DNA of 64,000 nucleotides, from contig NZ_CM001441.1 of assembly GCF_000244895.1 (NCBI RefSeq), positions 1,550,001 to 1,614,000 on the forward strand, read 5' to 3'. The notes under the pieces are model-generated. The model was not told where the DNA came from and ran no database searches. It saw only the letters and a program-made list of their open reading frames with translations. Below, piece after piece: positions 59,159 through 64,000 of the stretch. A program made the position numbers and the translations under genes. Source of the stretch: Desulfosporosinus youngiae DSM 17734 (GTDB lineage Bacteria > Bacillota > Desulfitobacteriia > Desulfitobacteriales > Desulfitobacteriaceae). Positions within the stretch are counted from its first letter, which is position 1. Every line of letters starts with the position of its first letter.

Positions 59159-60556
59159 ATGCTTCTTAGCATCACAACCACTCGTGAACCGGCTACTGAT
59201 CTCGGTTATCTGTTACATAAAAATCCGGCCAGACTTCATTCCGTCCCGCTATCCTTTGGGACGGCTCATATCTTTTATTCCGAGGCAACGCCCCAGCGCT
59301 GTACAGCTAACCTGCTGCTGGATATCAATCCGGTGGATTTAGCCAGAACCAAACAGGCTGCCGGGGAAGACATTGCCTATGTTAATGACCGGCCCTATGC
59401 GGCCTCATCTTTTCTGAGTACAGCAATTGCCAAAGTCTTTGGTACGGCTTTGTCCGGGCGATGTAAGGACAAGCCTGAATTAGCAGTATCCCCCATAATG
59501 CTTGAGGTGACAATTACCACTCTGCCGTGCCTGGAGGGGGAAGAGCTAATCCGGCGCTTGTTTATTCCCCTTGGCTACGATTTGGATATCACATCCTATA
59601 AACTCGATGAACGATTTCCGGAATGGGGAGAAAGCCCCTATTACACTGTTACAATCCGGGGCAGGAAGTGTATCAAGGAATTGTTAGCTCACCTATATGT
59701 CCTGATTCCGGTGCTTGATGAGGAAAAACACTACTGGATTAATCAAGATGAAATAGATGTACTGCTTAGGCGGGGTGAAGGCTGGCTGGCCCGGCATCCC
59801 GAACGGGAATTGATTGCCGCCCGCTTTCTTAAGAGGCAGCGCACCCTGACGGATCGGGCTTTACAGCGGTTAATGAATGGAGAGGGAGCAGAACATTCCC
59901 ATAACCAGCTCCCCGGGCGGGGCTCAGCTCAAAAGGAAGAGGCTTGGGAGGAAAGCCTTAGTCTGCGGGAGCAACGGATCAGAGCTATCGTTGCAGTGCT
60001 AAAAGAGGTTGGGGCCAAGACGGTTGCTGATTTAGGCTGCGGTGAAGGCAACTTGCTCAAGGTTCTCCTTGCGGACAAGGATTTTACAGCGCTGACAGGC
60101 ATGGATGTATCCTACAGGACCCTGGAAAAGGCTCATAAAAAGCTGAAGTTGGAGGATATGCCCTCAGTCCAAAAAGAGCGGCTGCAATTGTTCCAAGGAA
60201 GCTTGCTTTACCGGGATAAACGTCTGCAGGGGTATGATGCCGTCGTTGTCAGCGAAGTTATCGAGCATCTGGATGAAGACAGGCTGAAGACATTTATCCG
60301 GCATGTATTCGGGTTTCTGCGTCCGCCTGCGCTGGTTATCACCACACCCAACCGGGAGTACAACGTGAATTACCCCCAATTGCCGGCGGGGGAATTCCGC
60401 CACGCAGATCACCGTTTTGAATGGAGCCGTTCTGAGTTCAGACACTGGGCCGAGTCTGCTGCGAAGCAGTATGGCTATACTGTGAGCATCAAACCCGTGG
60501 GCTCCCTTGATCCCAAGACCGGAGCACCAACACAACTGGGGGTATTCAGCCGATGA
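59159..60556 (+). CDS. hen1: 3'-terminal RNA ribose 2'-O-methyltransferase Hen1
   Basis: A 465-aa enzyme. The N-terminal region (about 1-240) is the bacterial Hen1-specific domain (LLSITTTREPATDLGYLLHK). The C-terminal SAM methyltransferase has VADLGCGEGNLLKVL (motif I, about 286-300) and the Hen1 metal-site segment VVVSEVIEHLDEDRLKTF with downstream HxxH (ADHRFEWSRSEF). It methylates the 3'-terminal ribose of cleaved RNA before ligation, so the repaired RNA resists a second cut. Its stop overlaps the start of pnkp (ATGA). Confidence 0.93.
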   Translation: MLLSITTTREPATDLGYLLHKNPARLHSVPLSFGTAHIFYSEATPQRCTANLLLDINPVDLARTKQAAGEDIAYVNDRPYAASSFLSTAIAKVFGTALSGRCKDKPELAVSPIMLEVTITTLPCLEGEELIRRLFIPLGYDLDITSYKLDERFPEWGESPYYTVTIRGRKCIKELLAHLYVLIPVLDEEKHYWINQDEIDVLLRRGEGWLARHPERELIAARFLKRQRTLTDRALQRLMNGEGAEHSHNQLPGRGSAQKEEAWEESLSLREQRIRAIVAVLKEVGAKTVADLGCGEGNLLKVLLADKDFTALTGMDVSYRTLEKAHKKLKLEDMPSVQKERLQLFQGSLLYRDKRLQGYDAVVVSEVIEHLDEDRLKTFIRHVFGFLRPPALVITTPNREYNVNYPQLPAGEFRHADHRFEWSRSEFRHWAESAAKQYGYTVSIKPVGSLDPKTGAPTQLGVFSR

Positions 60557-63234
60557 AGATCGTTTTACCGGAGCTGTCGCTGGTCGCCTTAATGGGTCCG
60601 TCCGGAAGCGGCAAATCAACCTTTGCCCGTGATCATTTTAAGCATACGGAAGTTTTGTCCTCGGATGTTTGCCGGGGGTTAGTGGCCGATGATGAAAACG
60701 ACCAAGCAGCGACTAAGGACGCCTTTGAGGTTTTGTACTATATAGCGGCTAAACGCCTGGCGGCAGGAAAACTGACGGTTATCGACGCTACCAATGTCCA
60801 ATTCGAAGCGCGCAAGCCCATTGTAGATTTAGCAAGACGTTATCACTGCCTGCCGGTGGCCATTGTTTTTAACCTGCCGGAAAAAATCTGCCAGGAGCGG
60901 AATATTCAGCGGGCTGACCGGGACTTTGGACCCCATGTGATCCGCCGTCAGGCAGAACAACTGCGGCGTTCTCTGGCAAAGTTAAAAAAAGAAGGCTTCC
61001 GCCATGTATTCGTCTTAAATTCCCTGGCAGAAGCGGCGGATGTTACAATTGAACGCCAGCCCCTTTGGAATAACCTGAAACATTTACACGGTCCCTTTGA
61101 TATTATCGGTGATGTCCACGGTTGTTTTGAGGAGCTTCTTGTTCTATTAAGGAAACTGGGCTATCAAGTTGAAGAGCCGGGCAACGGCGATAAAGAAAGC
61201 CCCGGATACCGGGTGGCGCACCCGGAGGGACGGACGGCTGTTTTTCTGGGCGACCTGGTAGACCGCGGTCCCCGCATTCCGGATGTCCTTGCTCTGGTTA
61301 TGGATATGGTGCAATCAGGTACGGCTTTATGTGTGCCGGGTAATCACGATATGAAATTAGTCCGCCGGCTGCAAGGCAAAAAGGTGGAAATCAAGCATGG
61401 CTTAGAGCATACCTTAACTCAGCTGACGGAAAAACCGGCGGATTTTTCCCGGAAAGCGGCAGAGTTCCTTGATGGTCTGGTCAGCCACTATATACTGGAT
61501 GACGGAAAGCTTGTCGTCGCTCACGCGGGGATGAAGGAAGAAATGCAGGGGCGGGGTTCCGGGAAAGTGCGGGATTTTGCCTTATTTGGCGAGACAACGG
61601 GAGAAACAGACAGTTTCGGCCTGCCGGTCCGCTATGATTGGGCTTCAGACTACCGGGGCAGGGCAACGGTAGTCTATGGACATATCCCGATTCCGGAGCC
61701 GAAATGGGTAAATCAAACCCTAAATATTGACACAGGCTGTGTGTTTGGCGGCAAGCTGACCGCTTTACGGTATCCTGAGCAGGAATTTGTACAAGTGGAG
61801 GCTTTCCGGGAATATTACCCGCCTGTCCGCCCGTTTCTTAAGCCGCTGACTGAAAATGAGCAGCCGCTTTCAGCCCCACGGGAGAAGGATGCCGATAATA
61901 GAGATTCGCTGTCACAAGTACCTGGCGTAAAACCGGGGGCTGCTTTAGCAGCGCAGGCAGATTTAACTGCGCAGGCGGAGGATCGTGGAGCAGCGGACAT
62001 TCTAGACCTCAATGATGTCATGGGTAAACGAATCATAGCCACTCGCTGGCAGGGCAATGTCACAATCCGGGAAGAGAACGCGGCAGCTGCCTTAGAGATC
62101 ATGAGCCGCTTCGCCGCTGATCCCCATTGGCTCATCTACCTGCCTCCAACCATGTCACCCAGTGAGACCAGCAGTGAAGCAGGTTTATTAGAGCATCCTC
62201 AGGAAGCTTTTGCCTATTATCGCTCCCACGGTGTCCGTCAGGTAGTCTGTGAGGAAAAACATATGGGTTCGAGGGCAGTGGTGATTGTCTGCCGGGAAGC
62301 AGGTGTTGCCCAAGAGCGGTTTGGACTTATGGGAAAAAGTGAGGGCATTTGTTACACTCGCACTGGCCGGTCGTTTTTCACTGATAATGCTTTGGAACAA
62401 GAGTTTCTGGCTGGACTTAAGAATGCTATTTCAGCGGCAGGTCTTTGGGATGAACTGACCACAGATTGGCTGTGCCTGGATTGTGAGCTGATGCCGTGGT
62501 CGGCTAAAGCCCAGGGACTATTGCGGGAGCAGTATGCGCCGGTAGGGAATGCCGGAAAACTTGCTCTTAATCAGGCCGTAAAAGAGTTAGAGACAGCCAA
62601 GGCCAGAGGAGTTGATCTTGGTAATTTAGTAGAACACTATAAAACCCGGGCTTTAACTCTGGCTAAATACACAGAGGCTTATGGACGTTACTGTTGGCCG
62701 GTGAATTCCTTAACTGATTTTAAATTGGCGCCTTTTCATATCCTGGCCGCTGAGGGAAAGGTATTTACGGATAAGAATCATGTCTGGCACATGACCATGA
62801 TTGCAAAGATTTGTTCGGGTCAACCCCTTCTCGTCGCTACTCCCTATCAAGTCATCGATGTCGCCGATGAACAAAGCTGCCTAAAAGGGATTCAGTGGTG
62901 GGAGGAATTAACCAGCCGCGGCGGCGAAGGCATGGTTGTGAAGCCTCTGGATTTTGTGGCGGCTTACAAAGGACAAACCATCCAACCCGCTGTAAAATGC
63001 CGGGGCAGGGAGTACTTGTGGATTATTTATGGACCGGAATATACACTGCCGGAAAATCTGAAAAGGCTGCGCCAGCGCTCATTGGGCAGGAAACGTTCCC
63101 TGGCTTTGCGGGAGTTTGCCCTGGGTATTGAAGCTTTGGAACGTTTTGTAAAACGTGAACCTCTTTATCGGGTCCATGAATGTGTGTTTGCGGTGCTGGC
63201 GTTGGAAAGCGAACCCGTTGATCCGCGGCTTTAG
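60553..63234 (+). CDS. pnkp: Polynucleotide kinase-phosphatase-ligase
   Basis: An 893-aa three-domain RNA end-healing and sealing enzyme. The kinase domain has P-loop GPSGSGKST (about 15-23). The metallophosphoesterase domain has IGDVHGCFEELL (about 190), GDLVDRGPRI and VPGNHDMKL. A linker of about 80 residues follows, then the ligase-like adenylyltransferase domain with the nucleophile motif KHMG in CEEKHMGSRAVVIV (about 570) and GEGMVVKPLD. With Hen1 it forms the bacterial Pnkp/Hen1 RNA repair complex acting on tRNAs cut by ribotoxins. The length is close to that of known homologues. Confidence 0.93.
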   Translation: MKIVLPELSLVALMGPSGSGKSTFARDHFKHTEVLSSDVCRGLVADDENDQAATKDAFEVLYYIAAKRLAAGKLTVIDATNVQFEARKPIVDLARRYHCLPVAIVFNLPEKICQERNIQRADRDFGPHVIRRQAEQLRRSLAKLKKEGFRHVFVLNSLAEAADVTIERQPLWNNLKHLHGPFDIIGDVHGCFEELLVLLRKLGYQVEEPGNGDKESPGYRVAHPEGRTAVFLGDLVDRGPRIPDVLALVMDMVQSGTALCVPGNHDMKLVRRLQGKKVEIKHGLEHTLTQLTEKPADFSRKAAEFLDGLVSHYILDDGKLVVAHAGMKEEMQGRGSGKVRDFALFGETTGETDSFGLPVRYDWASDYRGRATVVYGHIPIPEPKWVNQTLNIDTGCVFGGKLTALRYPEQEFVQVEAFREYYPPVRPFLKPLTENEQPLSAPREKDADNRDSLSQVPGVKPGAALAAQADLTAQAEDRGAADILDLNDVMGKRIIATRWQGNVTIREENAAAALEIMSRFAADPHWLIYLPPTMSPSETSSEAGLLEHPQEAFAYYRSHGVRQVVCEEKHMGSRAVVIVCREAGVAQERFGLMGKSEGICYTRTGRSFFTDNALEQEFLAGLKNAISAAGLWDELTTDWLCLDCELMPWSAKAQGLLREQYAPVGNAGKLALNQAVKELETAKARGVDLGNLVEHYKTRALTLAKYTEAYGRYCWPVNSLTDFKLAPFHILAAEGKVFTDKNHVWHMTMIAKICSGQPLLVATPYQVIDVADEQSCLKGIQWWEELTSRGGEGMVVKPLDFVAAYKGQTIQPAVKCRGREYLWIIYGPEYTLPENLKRLRQRSLGRKRSLALREFALGIEALERFVKREPLYRVHECVFAVLALESEPVDPRL

Positions 63235-63316
63235 AGGGGGATGGGCGGCATTTTTGTTTAATGGAATTTTGAATGGCTGTTGAGAGCCTTTCGTTATCTG
63301 TTAGATTAAAGACGCA

Positions 63317-63562
63317 ATGGCCTCCGACTTAAGCTTTGTGTCGGGGGTCGTTGTGGTTATTATTATTGAAAATATTCCAGACCGAGAATTTGTTATGGCT
63401 CAACTTATTGGGACTATTTGGGGGAAATATCCTTTAGGAGTTGGAGACGGCTGGTATGCTTTGTGCATTAAAAGGATGATTGCGGATAATCAATTAGAAA
63501 TTGTTGCAGATAACGATGTATCTCATCCACACGGAAAAATTTTACGAAAAGCCGAGTTGTAA
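63317..63562 (+). CDS. Fragment resembling a DUF3658-type domain
   Basis: 81 codons from ATG 63317. The C-terminal part (PLGVGDGWYALCIKRMIADN, QLEIV, GKILRKAEL) resembles the small C-terminal domain DUF3658 found after DUF1835. The N-terminal 20 residues look non-coding and no ribosome site is visible, so this is probably a truncated gene. Confidence 0.35.
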   Translation: MASDLSFVSGVVVVIIIENIPDREFVMAQLIGTIWGKYPLGVGDGWYALCIKRMIADNQLEIVADNDVSHPHGKILRKAEL

Positions 63563-63717
63563 ATATTATAATCATTTGGGTAAGGGCAAATCTTTATAAT
63601 TCTTATCGATGGCAAGTTTTCCGATTTTTAAGGTTGGCACTGAGTTAAAGGGAATGTCAGGCTTCTCTTTAATTAAAGAAAAACATTACTCCAGATTGAT
63701 TGAGGTGAATATGAACT

Positions 63718-64000
63718 ATGAAAAACCAAATATTAATAATTTTAGCAGTATTGGTTTTGCTCTTAGGATGTAGTTATAGCAAGCAAAGTGAACTCGTTCA
63801 ACTAAAGTTGAATATCGAGTCTTCGGTGGGGGACTCTACCCCCACCGAAGCGAGGCCGGGGGTATCACTCCCACTTGTAGAAGTGGAAGTCTCACGATTG
63901 GATAAAATAGAGAATATGGATGCAAACACAATTATGCCGGGGAAATATTTTGGAGAGCCTTACAACCTTACTTCCTCATTTATACCGGTGCTGACAATTG
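63718..64000 (+). CDS. Lipoprotein, incomplete at the window edge
   Basis: ATG 63718 behind GAGGTG opens a frame to the end of the window. The signal MKNQILIILAVLVLLLGCSY has a lipobox LLGC. The mature part includes an unusual in-frame stretch (63821-63890) made of hairpin-forming sequence. The protein cannot be classified from about 94 codons. Confidence 0.55.
   Translation, partial: MKNQILIILAVLVLLLGCSYSKQSELVQLKLNIESSVGDSTPTEARPGVSLPLVEVEVSRLDKIENMDANTIMPGKYFGEPYNLTSSFIPVLTI
63821..63890 (+). repeat. Hairpin-rich insertion inside the lipoprotein gene
   Basis: A perfect 12-bp stem (CTTCGGTGGGGG, loop ACTCTA, complement to 63850) is followed by a second hairpin (CCACTT-GTAG-AAGTGG). The composition is far more GC-rich than the gene around it and the frame is kept, as with small palindromic mobile repeats that insert into coding regions. 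Confidence 0.6.

Noticed and set aside
1-64000. tRNA or rRNA genes
   Set aside because: I looked for cloverleaf patterns with CCA ends and for rRNA core sequences and saw none that I could support.

Overview
The window looks like part of a chromosome from an anaerobic, low-to-mid GC Firmicute of the Desulfitobacterium/Desulfosporosinus type (Peptococcaceae). The reasons are the AGGAGG-type ribosome binding sites, the Gram-positive lipoprotein signals, the Tat-exported molybdoenzymes with NrfD-type membrane anchors, and the dense load of clostridial recombinases. The genus is an inference; no rRNA or tRNA gene was seen.

Positions 1-25.3k form an arsenic and anaerobic-respiration region. It opens with a Cys-rich DUF2703 protein behind an ArsR-type promoter/operator. 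Two parallel respiratory modules follow. The first (1690-10381) has a PhnD-like lipoprotein, a sensor kinase and a response regulator, then a TtrB/TtrC/TtrA-like enzyme and a TorD-type chaperone. The second (10806-19037) repeats the sensor trio and then encodes ArrC, ArrA, ArrB and ArrD, a respiratory arsenate reductase. A detoxification operon follows: arsR, acr3, arsD, arsA and arsC, with an IS110-family element inserted between acr3 and arsD. Downstream lie a decayed fragment resembling hgcA and a c-di-GMP-I riboswitch with no gene left to control.

Positions 25.4-31.8k are a decaying mobile-element zone: a sigma-like gene, resolvase-like genes and pseudogenes, two copies of a structured non-coding repeat, a serine recombinase fused in frame to a piece of an IS21 istB gene, and IS21 end repeats. 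Positions 31.9-37.6k are an AT-rich island: a stop-interrupted ATPase-AlbA gene, then a small protein, an FRG-domain protein, an OLD-like ATPase-TOPRIM protein and a protein with a HEPN-like RX6H motif. This resembles an undescribed phage-defence cassette and is the best candidate here for a new system.

Positions 37784-47868 are one IS21-family element flanked by TTGAA. Its istA gene is cut into three pieces by two different recombinase-in-trio (RIT) elements, each with three tyrosine recombinase genes, long inverted repeats and a 20-bp palindrome at one end.

From 48k to the end the content is more ordinary: a WYL regulator, a DJ-1/PfpI protein, a VOC protein, an acetyltransferase, an ECF sigma/anti-sigma pair, an HI0933-type flavoprotein, a radical SAM protein, a DUF3102 protein and the Hen1-Pnkp RNA repair pair. 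A conserved non-coding element of about 120-150 nt occurs twice here (54956-55073 and 58832-58979), each time upstream of a plus-strand gene. The window ends inside a lipoprotein gene that carries a hairpin-rich insertion.
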